Assembly: GCF_042676385.1 (NCBI RefSeq)
Contig: NZ_JBHTHA010000023.1
Span: 1 to 64,000 of the forward strand
Length of the DNA: 64,000 bases
Direction: 5' to 3'
From: Paenibacillus_E sp042676385
GTDB lineage: Bacteria; Bacillota; Bacilli; Paenibacillales; NBRC-103111
Shown piece after piece: positions 8,143-16,876 of this stretch. The notes beneath the pieces were generated by a model. It was given only the letters and a program-made list of their open reading frames with translations, ran no database searches and was not told the DNA's origin. Position 1 is the first letter of the stretch, and the number at the start of each line of letters is the position of its first letter. The position numbers and the translations under genes are program-made.

Positions 8143-9747
8143 ATGAAACCTTTTAAACATATTGTAGTTACTTCGCTGGTAGCTGCGACTTTCCTCGGAG
8201 GTTCATCAGCTTGGGCGTCCGGCTTGTCTGGCGATGCATTGCTTAACAGCAATGGGCAAATAATGGCAGATGTGACGACACATGCAGGAATCGGCGATTT
8301 TGATGATAAGGATGGAGCAGCACTTATCGCTGCGTTTCGAACGCCAAGCAGTGTCGTTCAGCTGCCTGATGGAAGCATCCTGGTTGCGGATACGCGAAAC
8401 CAAGTGATTCGAAAAATATCAGACGGGAAAGTAACAACATACGCGGGGCCGGAGATGGTCGTTGCAACGAACAGCCAGGGCTTTCCGACAGGCAGTCTCA
8501 TGAACGGCAAGGCATCCGAATCATTTTTCAATGAACCAACGGGTCTTGCAGTAGATTCAAAAGGGAATGTCTATGTGGCCGATTCGGCGAACAACGCTGT
8601 GCGCAAGATCGATGCCAATGGACAAGTCTCAACCTTTGCAGGTACTGGCGTTCTTGGGAATAAAGATGGTCAAGGTGCTGAGGCGACTTTTAATCATCCT
8701 AGCGATGTCGCAGTCGCTTCAGATGGCACGGTTTATGTGGCCGATTCCTTGAATCATGTCATCCGTAAAATTACAGCCAATGGCACTGTATCTACGCTAA
8801 ACGCCGCTTCCTCGCGTGCCATTCAAATTCGCCCAAACGTTGCAGCTTTTGCCGGTGAATATCAGGATGGGAGTCTGGCATCTGCTAAATTCAATGAGCC
8901 TTCCGGTCTCGCCCTTGACAGTAAAGGCAATCTTTATGTAAGTGATACTGGAAATCAGCGAATTCGTTATATCGATTTAAAAGCAAATACAGTTTCTACG
9001 GTTGCCGGTACAAGCTCCTCATATGGTAATAATGAGCTTTATGCGCCCGGGGATTATGTTGACGGAGATGCGCTTAAATCAAAGTTTGATTTTCCTAAAG
9101 GTTTGGCCGTAACATCGGAAGGGGGCCTGCTGATCGCGGATAGTTTGAATCATTCGATCCGATATTTGCTGAATGGCAAAGTATCCACGATAGCCGGTAA
9201 AATCAGTACTGGAGAAGCAGATGGTGTGGAACAGGCCGCTGAATTTTACAATCCGACAGATGTGATCGTCACCGAACAAGGAAATATCATTGTAGCGGAT
9301 GCGTTCAACAACAAGATTCGCAAAATAGCGCCATATAAGTTACCGGTGAACTTGCCTAATAATCAAGAAGTTAAAGACGTAAACGGAAATAAAGTCATTG
9401 AATTTGATGCACAGCCAGAAATCGAGGGCGGACGGACGATGGTTCCTGTTCGAGCGATTAGCGAAGCCTTCGGTTATGAAGTCAAATACGTAGAACAAGA
9501 TGGGAAGTCCATTGTAAGGCTCGTTAAAGGAGACGTTACCATTGAGCTTACCATCGGGGATACAGGGGTTACCCGCAAGGAAGTTAACAAAGCTGACATC
9601 AAGCAAGCGACAGATGTTGCGCCATACGTGAAACAAGACCGCACCTACGTGCCAGTCCGCTTTTTCGCTGAACAAATCGGTTTAAATGTACAGTGGGACG
9701 CGGCTCATCAAACGGCTATTTTGCGTACGAACTCTTTTTTGAAATAA
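8143..9747 (+). CDS. Secreted NHL-repeat protein with copper-amine-oxidase-like stalk domain
   Basis: A 534-aa exported protein. The signal peptide ends near SSAWASG. About five to six NHL beta-propeller blades (residues 45-390) repeat patterns such as PTGLAVDSKGNVYVADSANN and VRKIDANGQVSTFAGTG. The C-terminal 130 residues form two copper-amine-oxidase N-terminal-like stalk repeats (GGRTMVPVRAISEAFGYEV and QDRTYVPVRFFAEQIGLNV), which in Paenibacillus often occur on surface proteins. It starts 11 nt after the FecR gene behind AAGGAGAT and ends at a terminator, so it is probably the last gene of the cyclase operon. A scaffold or binding role is likelier than an enzyme; no catalytic residues are recognised. 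Confidence 0.82.
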   Translation: MKPFKHIVVTSLVAATFLGGSSAWASGLSGDALLNSNGQIMADVTTHAGIGDFDDKDGAALIAAFRTPSSVVQLPDGSILVADTRNQVIRKISDGKVTTYAGPEMVVATNSQGFPTGSLMNGKASESFFNEPTGLAVDSKGNVYVADSANNAVRKIDANGQVSTFAGTGVLGNKDGQGAEATFNHPSDVAVASDGTVYVADSLNHVIRKITANGTVSTLNAASSRAIQIRPNVAAFAGEYQDGSLASAKFNEPSGLALDSKGNLYVSDTGNQRIRYIDLKANTVSTVAGTSSSYGNNELYAPGDYVDGDALKSKFDFPKGLAVTSEGGLLIADSLNHSIRYLLNGKVSTIAGKISTGEADGVEQAAEFYNPTDVIVTEQGNIIVADAFNNKIRKIAPYKLPVNLPNNQEVKDVNGNKVIEFDAQPEIEGGRTMVPVRAISEAFGYEVKYVEQDGKSIVRLVKGDVTIELTIGDTGVTRKEVNKADIKQATDVAPYVKQDRTYVPVRFFAEQIGLNVQWDAAHQTAILRTNSFLK

Positions 9748-9758
9748 TGGATTAGGAT

Positions 9759-9803
9759 GACGAGTTTGGCTCGGGGAAACCCGATGCCAGCTCGTCTTTT
9801 TTT
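9759..9803 (+). terminator. Terminator after the stalk protein
   Basis: A long GC-rich stem GACGAG...CTCGTC (9759-9795) with a GAAA-type loop, followed by T at 9797-9803. Confidence 0.9.
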
Positions 9804-9876
9804 GTCTTCAGTAGATGGTATCTTTTGCCGATAAAGGAGAGAGAGCCACAAGGAACTGGAAAAGGAGGTCATCTGG

Positions 9877-11412
9877 TTGAAAGAAAAGCTTCGGAACGAT
9901 CAATTAGAACGATTTTTTCAACATAATCCGATCGAAGATCCGCTCTATTTAAAAAAATATGTGAAAGAGCACCCTGACCATAAAATGGCTTGGTATTTGT
10001 TAGGCAGAGAGTATGCCGCGCAGGGAAAAGAAGGAAAGGCCACGTATTGTTTTGCTCAATCCGGCGAAATATATGAAGCGTTTGAACGGCAAAAAATAGT
10101 TGTTGACGGGCCTTTGCCCTCCGCCCCTTCTAACGAGATCATAAAAGATGCCATGGCATTCAAAGGGAACACGAAGAGGCGTATTAGCAAATGGATCGCA
10201 CTAATAGCCTTGCTTTTATTCATCTCTTTACCAGCTTCGATAGATATTGCTAAGGATAAGATTTCTACTAGCCCGATCAGCGCTGGGACTGCAGTATCTA
10301 CAACTATACGGCCTGATGCAATAATAGATACGGCTTCCCAGGATGCGTCAAGCAAGCCCGGATTATTTTACTCGGAAGGGGATTGGGGACGTGCGCTTCA
10401 ACGAATTCTTTCTTCATCAGGAGGCGGGATTGGCGGGGCAGTCATCATAGAAGCTCCTAAGAGTGCAGACGGACAATGGACCCAGTGGAACAAGGCTGTA
10501 CGTCCATTAATGGCGATTGAGCCTCTATCTGGCGGGAGCTCTACAGCATCGCTTACGTATTATAATTCACAGGTGTGTTCCTGTCAGGCTGCTGACGGCT
10601 CCTCACTGATTCCGGCTATTGAAAGCTGGATGCAAGAACGAGAGCAGGCGATTGTTCTTCAGAGTGCAGTACTGGCTTACCTGCAAAAGACGGGCGGCTT
10701 GCCAAACGAAGCGGAGCAGCTCGCAAAAGCATATCCCGATAATCTTCTTCCTGGTGTACTACCCGCAATGAAATCGATCTTTCCTCAAGTTATAGAAAAG
10801 ATACAGGCGCAGTCCCAAACAGGTGTTGAAGCACCGAAAAGCTCGGAAGAAAGCAAAAAAAATGCAAATGCAGCGGAGCCAAACAACCCGGGAAGCTTAC
10901 AGGCTAAAGCTAGTACGGCTCCCTTTAGCAAGCCTCTTGAAATTGTAATCGATACGGAAAAACATCGTCTAGCTCTCGTCAGCGGCACCTATATCATCCG
11001 GAGCTATCCGGTCGGCTTAGGTGGGGAGAAGACACCGCCAGGTGAGTTTATCATCAGCGAAAAAGTACGTAATCCAAATGGCAAATCAAACGGTGAGTTC
11101 GGGAGCAGGGGGATGACCTTATCTGATACGTTATATGCGATTCACGGCACCAATAAACCATCCAGCATTGGAAAAGACGAGTCGCATGGCTGTGTTCGCA
11201 TGCAGCAAGCGGATATCGAAGAACTTTATGATATGGTACCCATGCAGACGAAGGTAAAGATTGGGAAGGGGCTCTTACCGGAGCCGGATAACGGAGAAGG
11301 GAAAGACAGTCCGGGGACCGGAGCGGGTAGAGGAAATCCTGCGAAATCTTTTAAGCTGCCACTGCAAACGGACGATAGCAATCCGAAAAAAACCTACAAA
11401 TGGCTTGATTAG
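9877..11412 (+). CDS. Membrane-anchored TPR-containing L,D-transpeptidase (YkuD family)
   Basis: A 511-aa protein starting with TTG at 9877, 8 nt after AAAGGAGG. Residues 1-65 look like a TPR pair (MAWYLLGREYAAQGKEGKA), residues 105-125 are one TM helix, a low-complexity linker follows, and the YkuD domain covers about residues 355-470. The catalytic motif is intact: His in AIHGTNKPSSIGKDE and Cys439 in SHGCVRM. The family makes 3-3 or substrate cross-links in peptidoglycan or attaches proteins to it. The TM position puts the TPR part in the cytoplasm and the enzyme outside. It follows the cyclase/FecR/stalk operon after a terminator, so it is transcribed separately but fits the envelope theme. 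Confidence 0.88.
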   Translation: MKEKLRNDQLERFFQHNPIEDPLYLKKYVKEHPDHKMAWYLLGREYAAQGKEGKATYCFAQSGEIYEAFERQKIVVDGPLPSAPSNEIIKDAMAFKGNTKRRISKWIALIALLLFISLPASIDIAKDKISTSPISAGTAVSTTIRPDAIIDTASQDASSKPGLFYSEGDWGRALQRILSSSGGGIGGAVIIEAPKSADGQWTQWNKAVRPLMAIEPLSGGSSTASLTYYNSQVCSCQAADGSSLIPAIESWMQEREQAIVLQSAVLAYLQKTGGLPNEAEQLAKAYPDNLLPGVLPAMKSIFPQVIEKIQAQSQTGVEAPKSSEESKKNANAAEPNNPGSLQAKASTAPFSKPLEIVIDTEKHRLALVSGTYIIRSYPVGLGGEKTPPGEFIISEKVRNPNGKSNGEFGSRGMTLSDTLYAIHGTNKPSSIGKDESHGCVRMQQADIEELYDMVPMQTKVKIGKGLLPEPDNGEGKDSPGTGAGRGNPAKSFKLPLQTDDSNPKKTYKWLD

Positions 11413-11419
11413 AAAGATG

Positions 11420-11445
11420 AGAAAAGGCTCCGCAAAAGGAGCCCT
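11420..11445 (-). terminator. Terminator serving the minus-strand small gene
   Basis: A perfect 6-bp stem GGCTCC/GGAGCC (11426-11431 with 11438-11443). Read on the minus strand it is followed by TTTTCTCATC. On the plus strand there is no T tract, so it serves the convergent small gene rather than the transpeptidase. Confidence 0.6.
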
Positions 11446-11508
11446 TGACAAGAAAGTAGAAAGCGATTACAATTCAACTTGTGAAGTTTTTGATCGTTTT
11501 ATACGCTG

Positions 11509-11643
11509 TCATTTGTTTAAAACGAGCAGTATTGTCATTGCGATAATAATGGCAAGTAGAACGGATCCAGTCCAAATGATCGCTTTCTTATTGACTTCAT
11601 CTTTGGTTCTACGGTTTACGAGGACAGGTTTGCGTTTTGACAT
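11509..11643 (-). CDS. Small single-pass membrane protein, 44 aa
   Basis: A short frame from ATG 11643 to TGA 11509, behind AGGTAGGTGAT. The sequence starts MSKRKPVLVNRRTKDEVNKK, a basic cytoplasmic-type head, and ends with one hydrophobic helix (IIWTGSVLLAIIIAMTILLV) and NK. The charge distribution, ribosome binding site and a matching downstream terminator support a real gene. Function unknown; it is convergent with the transpeptidase gene. Confidence 0.65.
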   Translation of the reverse strand: MSKRKPVLVNRRTKDEVNKKAIIWTGSVLLAIIIAMTILLVLNK

Positions 11644-11747
11644 GAGATCACCTACCTACTTCATAGATTAGACTTATGTCTCTATCATACCACAAGTAAT
11701 ATGAGTCTTAGAATATGAATGTTTCAAGCAAAAAATGAAATCATGTA

Positions 11748-11776
11748 TTGACGATGATGTCAATTTATTGTAATAT
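11748..11776 (+). promoter_or_regulatory. Sigma-A promoter of the sugar ABC operon
   Basis: TTGACG (11748-11753), a 17-bp spacer and TAATAT (11771-11776). The predicted start near 11783 gives a leader of about 230 nt before the first gene. Confidence 0.8.
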
Positions 11777-11819
11777 TTAGTCACACGAAGAGCGTTACCT
11801 AAAAGAATATGTTAGTTTT

Positions 11820-11851
11820 AATAACATGTTACCGCAAGGGCATTAGTTATT
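11820..11851 (+). promoter_or_regulatory. RAT-like antiterminator hairpin (GlcT type)
   Basis: The lower stem AATAAC (11820-11825) pairs with GTTATT (11846-11851). The internal-loop strands GTTA and GCA flank a small upper stem CC/GG closed by a GCAA loop (11832-11839). GTTA-stem-loop-stem-GCA is the arrangement of ribonucleic antiterminator targets bound by BglG/GlcT proteins. Its 3' half overlaps the 5' arm of the terminator at 11836-11895, so the two cannot form together. A GlcT-type regulator is encoded at 16877 in the same locus. This is a pattern match; no covariance search was possible. Confidence 0.6.
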
Positions 11852-11895
11852 GAAGAATGTAAGTTTTCTTCTATAACTATGCCCTTTTTATTTTT
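11836..11895 (+). terminator. Leader terminator upstream of the sugar ABC operon
   Basis: The 5' arm at 11836-11857 pairs almost perfectly with 11866-11886 (one bulge, one mismatch) and is followed by TTTTTATTTTT. It lies between the promoter and the first gene, so it must be bypassed for expression; see the overlapping antiterminator. Confidence 0.88.
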
Positions 11896-12010
11896 GTCCA
11901 TTTACTTGACTTGAAAGGAGTTGGTAACGCGAATCTACTGGAAAAAAGAGGCTTGGAACTAAAAAAATAGCAATGCCAGACTTTATTAAGAAAAGGGAGA
12001 AGATGGACAC

Positions 12011-13366
12011 ATGAATATGAAAAAATGGTCTACGATGGGCTTGGCAGCATCTATGGTATTGGTTGCTGCAGGTTGCGGAAAATCCGCTGCGCCAGCCGAA
12101 ACGACTAAACCAGCCGCTTCGGTTGCACCAACCACTGCTGCAACCGCTGCACCGGCAACAGGAGCCAAAAAGTTATCCGGTGATTTTGAAATCCAGTATT
12201 TTGTCGGCGGTTATGGCGACAAATGGTGGAAAAAAGTTATTGCTGACTTCCAGGCAGCTAACCCTGATTTGAAAATTAAAGAAAGTGCGGGTCCAAAAAT
12301 CAACGAACAAATGAAGCCCCGTTGGATCGCAGGTAACCCGCCTGACTTTGTATATATCGACGGACCTGAGCTGTTTGACCGCCAGATGGTGACAGACGGG
12401 TTGCTTGAAGATCTGACAGATTGGTATAAAGACGCTAAAAACGTTGACGGAGACAAAATTTCCGATTTACTCGCGCAACAGCCTCCGCAATATGATGGAA
12501 AAATTTATAATATCCCTTTCGTGCTGAATTCTTGGGGTATTTTCTATGACAAAGCGCTGTTTAAAGATAAAGGTTGGGCGGAGCCTAAAGACTTTGATGA
12601 TTTCTTGAAAACAAGCGAAACGATTAAAGCGGCTGGTATTAATCCATTTATCCATACGGGTAAGTATCCATACTACATCAACGGTGCAGTTCTGTACCCG
12701 GCAATCGTATCGGCTAACAACAATGATTACAAGCTTCTTCAGGATATGGCGAACAATAACCTTGAAGCTTGGAAAAGCCCGGCTATCCTCAAAGGCTTGG
12801 ATAGAATCGTTCAAATTCGCGACAAAGGATTCATCGATAAAGCATCCGTACAAATCAATCACACGGATTCCCAATCCTTGTTCCTGCAGCATAAGGACGC
12901 ATTCATTCCGAACGGCCTTTGGTTGCCTAACGAAATGGCGAAAGACGTTCCAAGTGGATTTGATTTCGGGTTTGTTCCTTCAATCACGCAAGACAAAGGT
13001 GGAAAAGTGGTTGCAAACACGTCTACTTCTACTTTTGCAATCGCGAAAAAGGCGAAAAACAAAGATGCAGCTAAAGCGTTCATGCAGTTTGTCTTCGCAA
13101 AATCGCAAGCCGGCCAATGGGCAGAGCTTAGCGGCGCACCTTCGAACATCAAAGGTGACATCTCTTCTTCTAAAGCGCCTAGCTTCGTTAAGGATGCAGC
13201 GAAATATTTGTCTTCTCCGGACACTGTAGTCGTTCCGACGGTTTCCTTCGCAGCAGATGTTGATAAAGCGATGCAAGATGCTACGGTCGCCTTGACGATC
13301 GGAACCATCAAACCGGAAGAGTGGGTAAAACGTGTGACTGATGTCGTGGCTAAACAAAAGAAATAG
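12011..13366 (+). CDS. Sugar ABC transporter substrate-binding lipoprotein
   Basis: A 451-aa extracytoplasmic solute-binding protein (family 1). The lipobox VLVAAGC is near residue 22, followed by an Ala/Thr/Pro linker and the binding domain (AANPDLKIKESAGP, RWIAGNPPDFVYIDGPELFD, NIPFVLNSWGIFYDKALF). The pattern recalls N-acetylglucosamine/chitobiose-type binding proteins (NgcE-like), and the neighbouring GlcNAc-type PTS gene agrees, but the ligand is an inference. It is the first gene of the operon with two permeases; a hairpin after the stop probably raises its level relative to them. No ATPase is encoded nearby, so a shared MsmX-like ATPase is likely. Confidence 0.85.
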   Translation: MNMKKWSTMGLAASMVLVAAGCGKSAAPAETTKPAASVAPTTAATAAPATGAKKLSGDFEIQYFVGGYGDKWWKKVIADFQAANPDLKIKESAGPKINEQMKPRWIAGNPPDFVYIDGPELFDRQMVTDGLLEDLTDWYKDAKNVDGDKISDLLAQQPPQYDGKIYNIPFVLNSWGIFYDKALFKDKGWAEPKDFDDFLKTSETIKAAGINPFIHTGKYPYYINGAVLYPAIVSANNNDYKLLQDMANNNLEAWKSPAILKGLDRIVQIRDKGFIDKASVQINHTDSQSLFLQHKDAFIPNGLWLPNEMAKDVPSGFDFGFVPSITQDKGGKVVANTSTSTFAIAKKAKNKDAAKAFMQFVFAKSQAGQWAELSGAPSNIKGDISSSKAPSFVKDAAKYLSSPDTVVVPTVSFAADVDKAMQDATVALTIGTIKPEEWVKRVTDVVAKQKK

Positions 13367-13400
13367 AAGCTTAACCCCATTCTTAACTGAATGAGAGAGC

Positions 13401-13439
13401 GCGGAGAACAAATAAGGCGACTGTCTTATCGTTCTCCGC
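13401..13439 (+). other. Intercistronic stem-loop after the binding-protein gene
   Basis: GCGGAGAAC (13401-13409) pairs with GTTCTCCGC (13431-13439), with a further ATAAG/CTTAT pair inside. Only a weak T-rich tail follows. Such hairpins between binding protein and permease genes commonly protect or partly terminate the mRNA. Confidence 0.75.
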
Positions 13440-13468
13440 CATTTTAATGATAGGACGGTGAGGATAGA

Positions 13469-14374
13469 ATGAAGACCAGCTCAAAAATGTGGAAAAGAAA
13501 CTTGTTCATTGCTTCATTCATCATTCCGACATTTCTGTTTTTCTGCTTGTTTACGGTATATCCGGTCATACAGGCACTCCAAAAATCTTTTTACGATTGG
13601 TCGGGCATGTCAGAGAACAGTAGTTTTATCGGATTTGACAATTATGTTGATATGATCAAGGATCCCATTATTTTACGAGCAATTGGAAATGATTACTTTC
13701 TTGTAGTTGGAAAAGTGATCGGAATTATGATTTTAGCTACTTTTTTTGCCGTAGCGCTGACACGTTTTAACTTGAGAAGCTCCGGTTTCTTCCGGGCCAT
13801 TTTCTTTATCCCTAACGTAATTTCTGTTGTTGTTATCGGCGTTCTATGGAACTTTATCTACAATCCGCAAATCGGATTTTTAAATGCGTTTATTTCTCTT
13901 TTTACCGGGAGTAAGGTGGACATCACTTGGTTAGGATTTCCTCAACATACAATCTGGATGTTGTTGCCGCCAACTATTTGGGCAGGTATCGGTTTTTACA
14001 TGATCCTAATGATTGCCGCAATCGTGAATATTCCTGCTTCATATTATGAAGCGGCTAATATAGACGGAGCGGGACAATGGTCGCAATTTCGCAACATCAC
14101 CATGCCGCTCATTTGGGAGCAAATTAAAGTTTCGATTATTAATATCGTAATTACAACATTAAATGGCTCATTCGTCATCGTGCAGTTAATGACGAATGGG
14201 GGACAGCCTGATAATACGACTCAGGTTATGGGTTCCTACCTGTATCGGATGGCTTTTCAACAATATCATTTCGGTTATGGAGCGGCGATTGGTGTAGCGA
14301 TTCTAATCATTTCATTGATTACGACGCTTGTCCTCCAACGAATCATGCGCCAAGAAACAATCGAGATGTATTAA
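13469..14374 (+). CDS. Sugar ABC transporter permease (MalF/UgpA type)
   Basis: A 301-aa inner-membrane subunit with six predicted TM helices (first at about residues 12-35, FIIPTFLFFCLFTVYPVIQA). The cytoplasmic EAA loop is present (YYEAANIDGAGQWSQFRNIT), which docks the ATPase. It follows the binding-protein gene and precedes the second permease by 42 nt, forming the translocation pore with it. ATG with GGTGAGGA upstream. Confidence 0.9.
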   Translation: MKTSSKMWKRNLFIASFIIPTFLFFCLFTVYPVIQALQKSFYDWSGMSENSSFIGFDNYVDMIKDPIILRAIGNDYFLVVGKVIGIMILATFFAVALTRFNLRSSGFFRAIFFIPNVISVVVIGVLWNFIYNPQIGFLNAFISLFTGSKVDITWLGFPQHTIWMLLPPTIWAGIGFYMILMIAAIVNIPASYYEAANIDGAGQWSQFRNITMPLIWEQIKVSIINIVITTLNGSFVIVQLMTNGGQPDNTTQVMGSYLYRMAFQQYHFGYGAAIGVAILIISLITTLVLQRIMRQETIEMY

Positions 14375-14416
14375 CGCCATCCTAGACGATGATACTGATG
14401 GAGGGAGACCAACTTT

Positions 14417-15256
14417 ATGACGATTAAAAACCCATTAGTTAAGCTGATTGTTGGGGTCATACTCTTAATATGGAGTGTTGCCGTCCTATACCCGCTTCTA
14501 TGGACCTTGTTGGATGCATTGAAAAATAATGAGCAATTTTTCTTGAATATGCCGTGGGCGCTTCCGAAATTTCCGCTCCTGTGGTCAAACTTCAGTTACG
14601 TATGGAACAAATATAACTTTAGCACATACTTTCTGAACTCGATTGTCGTAACCGTGGGGAGTACGCTGCTAGGGATGATCCTCTCTGCAATGACGGCGTA
14701 CATCTTGGCCAGATATGCTTTTAGAGGAAGCAAGCTGCTCTTAACCATTTATATTTCATCTATGATGATTCCTTTTGCGCTTGCATTGATCCCCTTGTTC
14801 TTCTTGTTAAATGATTTGCAGTTAGTCAATACATGGTTAGGTCTAATCCTTGTGTATGCCGCACTAAACCTGCCATTCGGTATTTTCTTGCTCGTAGGAT
14901 TCTATAAGTCGTTACCGAAGGAAATCGAAGAAGCGGCGATAATTGACGGTACATCGCATTACGGGACATTTTTCAGAGTGATGCTGCCTTTATCCCAACC
15001 AGGTCTAATCACCGTCATGATCACGAATATGCTGAATAACTGGAATGAGTACTTCTTGGGGGTCGTCCTAACGAACGAACCTACGAAATATACGCTGCCG
15101 ATCGGACTTGCCGTGATGCAAGCTGAGATGCAGTATCGAGTTGAGTGGGGGCCTTTGTTTGCTGGACTTTTAATTACGACTTTGCCGACGCTCATTATTT
15201 ACATCATTTTCCAACGCCAAATCGCAAGCGGAATCACAGCGGGGGCAGTGAAATAA
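14417..15256 (+). CDS. Sugar ABC transporter permease (MalG/UgpE type)
   Basis: A 279-aa membrane subunit with about six TM helices. Its EAA loop reads EIEEAAIIDGTSHYGTFFRV. It pairs with the upstream permease. The start ATG has GGAGGGAG upstream. It is the last gene before the terminator at 15280; no ATP-binding subunit follows, so ATP hydrolysis must come from an ATPase encoded elsewhere. Confidence 0.9.
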   Translation: MTIKNPLVKLIVGVILLIWSVAVLYPLLWTLLDALKNNEQFFLNMPWALPKFPLLWSNFSYVWNKYNFSTYFLNSIVVTVGSTLLGMILSAMTAYILARYAFRGSKLLLTIYISSMMIPFALALIPLFFLLNDLQLVNTWLGLILVYAALNLPFGIFLLVGFYKSLPKEIEEAAIIDGTSHYGTFFRVMLPLSQPGLITVMITNMLNNWNEYFLGVVLTNEPTKYTLPIGLAVMQAEMQYRVEWGPLFAGLLITTLPTLIIYIIFQRQIASGITAGAVK

Positions 15257-15279
15257 CGCCCATAGGTTTTTCGAGAAAA

Positions 15280-15327
15280 AACACCTTGTCCAAGAGGATT
15301 TTATCCTTTTAGGAAGGTGTTCTTTCT
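15280..15327 (+). terminator. Terminator after the ABC permease genes
   Basis: ACACCTT(G)TCC (15281-15291) pairs with GGAAGGTGT (15312-15320) around an inner AGGAT/ATCCT hairpin, followed by TCTTTCT. The T tract is imperfect. A TATAAT at 15330-15335 right behind it may give nagE its own promoter. Confidence 0.65.
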
Positions 15328-15397
15328 ACTATAATTGGTGTTATGCAAAAGCAAACAAGAATCGGCCAACTTGTGGGCTAAATTTAGGGGAACTGAC

Positions 15398-16846
15398 ATG
15401 AAATTAATGTACATCCTGCAAAAAATCGGACGTTCCTTAATGATTCCAATCGCAGTGCTGCCAGCGGCATCCATCTTGCTGCGAATCGGAAAAATGAAAT
15501 TTGACAATCCGCTGCTTATGCAGTTGGCTCAAATATTTGAGTCAGGCGGCAGCGCGATATTTGATAATTTACCTTTGATCTTCGCAGTCGGCATTGCTAT
15601 CGGATTAACATCCGGTGAAGGGATTGCCGCTTTAGCTGCGACCGTAGGCTATCTCGTCTTCGATAACGTATTGAAGCACTTTCAGGCGGGGACGACGTCT
15701 GCAGACAGACTCGATATGGGCGTGCTTGGCGGTATGCTGGTTGGTATGCTGTCAGCTACTTTTTTTGAAAGATTTCAGCATGTTCAGTTGCCCAAAGCGC
15801 TTGGTTTTTTTGGCGGCAAACGATTCGTTCCATTAATAACGGCCCTAGTGATGGTTTTATTGGGCGTCGTGATGGGTTTCGTATGGCCCCCTGTACAAAA
15901 AGGGATAAGTGCGGTTGGGCTATGGATTGTAGAAAACGGCAATATTGGTGTACTCATATACGGGCTTATGAACCGGCTGCTTATTCCGACAGGACTTCAC
16001 CATATCATTAATAACATTGCCTGGTTTCAAATTGGAGATTATGCTACACCCACAGGTAAAGTGGTGCATGGCGATATTTCGCGCTTTTTTGCCGGGGACC
16101 CTGAAGCGGGGCTATTCATGACAGGGTTTTATCCTGTGTTTATGTTCGGTCTTCCAGCAGCAGCACTTGCGATGATTAGAAGCGCTCCATCTGCTAACCG
16201 GCAAATCTTTGTACCGCTTATGTTAAGCAGCGGACTGATCAGCTTTTTAACCGGTATCACGGAACCGATCGAGTTTGCTTTTATGTTCGTAGCGCCAGGC
16301 TTATATTTCATACATGCTTGTTTAACAGGGTTTTCCATGATGATCATGAACATTTTAAATGTGAAAATGGGCTTTGGCTTTTCGGCCGGCTTTATTGACT
16401 TTGTATTGAATTGGGACCTATCCACCAAGCCGTATTGGATCATAGTGATCGGTATCGCCTACTTTTTTGTTTACTATTTTACATTTCGCTTGTATCTGCA
16501 TGTGTTCCCTTCTAAAATACCGGGTCGCGAAGAGGCCGTGGAGCAGGAAGAACTTGAAGCATCGACGCAAGTGGTGCCTAAAGAGAATCGTACAACCAGC
16601 ATTTTAAGGCATATTGGTGGACCTTCGAACATCATTTCCATTGATGCTTGTATAACACGCCTACGGCTGCTGGTTAAAGAAGAGAGTCTGATCCAGGACG
16701 GAGAGCTTAAACAGCTTGGAGCCATTGGGGTTATCAGACTTGGAAAAGGCAACGTTCACGTTGTGTTCGGAACGGAATCGGAACAAATCCGTGAAAGTAT
16801 GAAGCCTATGCTTCTTTCATATAAAGAGAAATCAGGACAAACCTAA
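15398..16846 (+). CDS. nagE: PTS system IIBC component, N-acetylglucosamine type
   Basis: About 482 aa: an EIIC membrane domain (residues 1-370) followed by an EIIB domain (about 405-475) with the phosphorylated Cys418 in SIDACITRLRL. The segment GLHHIINNIAWFQIGDY and HGDISRFF...MTGFYPVFMFGLPAAALAM match the GlcNAc branch better than the glucose branch, although the N-terminal third resembles PtsG. There is no EIIA domain, so a separate IIA must donate phosphate. The start is ATG 15398 (MKLMYILQ) behind TAGGGGA; an in-frame ATG 63 nt earlier has no site. It is followed after 30 nt by a PRD antiterminator. Confidence 0.85.
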   Translation: MKLMYILQKIGRSLMIPIAVLPAASILLRIGKMKFDNPLLMQLAQIFESGGSAIFDNLPLIFAVGIAIGLTSGEGIAALAATVGYLVFDNVLKHFQAGTTSADRLDMGVLGGMLVGMLSATFFERFQHVQLPKALGFFGGKRFVPLITALVMVLLGVVMGFVWPPVQKGISAVGLWIVENGNIGVLIYGLMNRLLIPTGLHHIINNIAWFQIGDYATPTGKVVHGDISRFFAGDPEAGLFMTGFYPVFMFGLPAAALAMIRSAPSANRQIFVPLMLSSGLISFLTGITEPIEFAFMFVAPGLYFIHACLTGFSMMIMNILNVKMGFGFSAGFIDFVLNWDLSTKPYWIIVIGIAYFFVYYFTFRLYLHVFPSKIPGREEAVEQEELEASTQVVPKENRTTSILRHIGGPSNIISIDACITRLRLLVKEESLIQDGELKQLGAIGVIRLGKGNVHVVFGTESEQIRESMKPMLLSYKEKSGQT

Positions 16847-16876
16847 GCCCCGAAGCAAAGATTTTGGAGGTGTCTT

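Noticed and set aside
11826..11840. T-box-like TGTTACCGC in the ABC leader
   Set aside because: It resembles the T-box core (TGGNACCGC), but the leader before it is only about 50 nt, with no stem I or specifier loop, and the gene is a sugar importer. The RAT explanation fits better.
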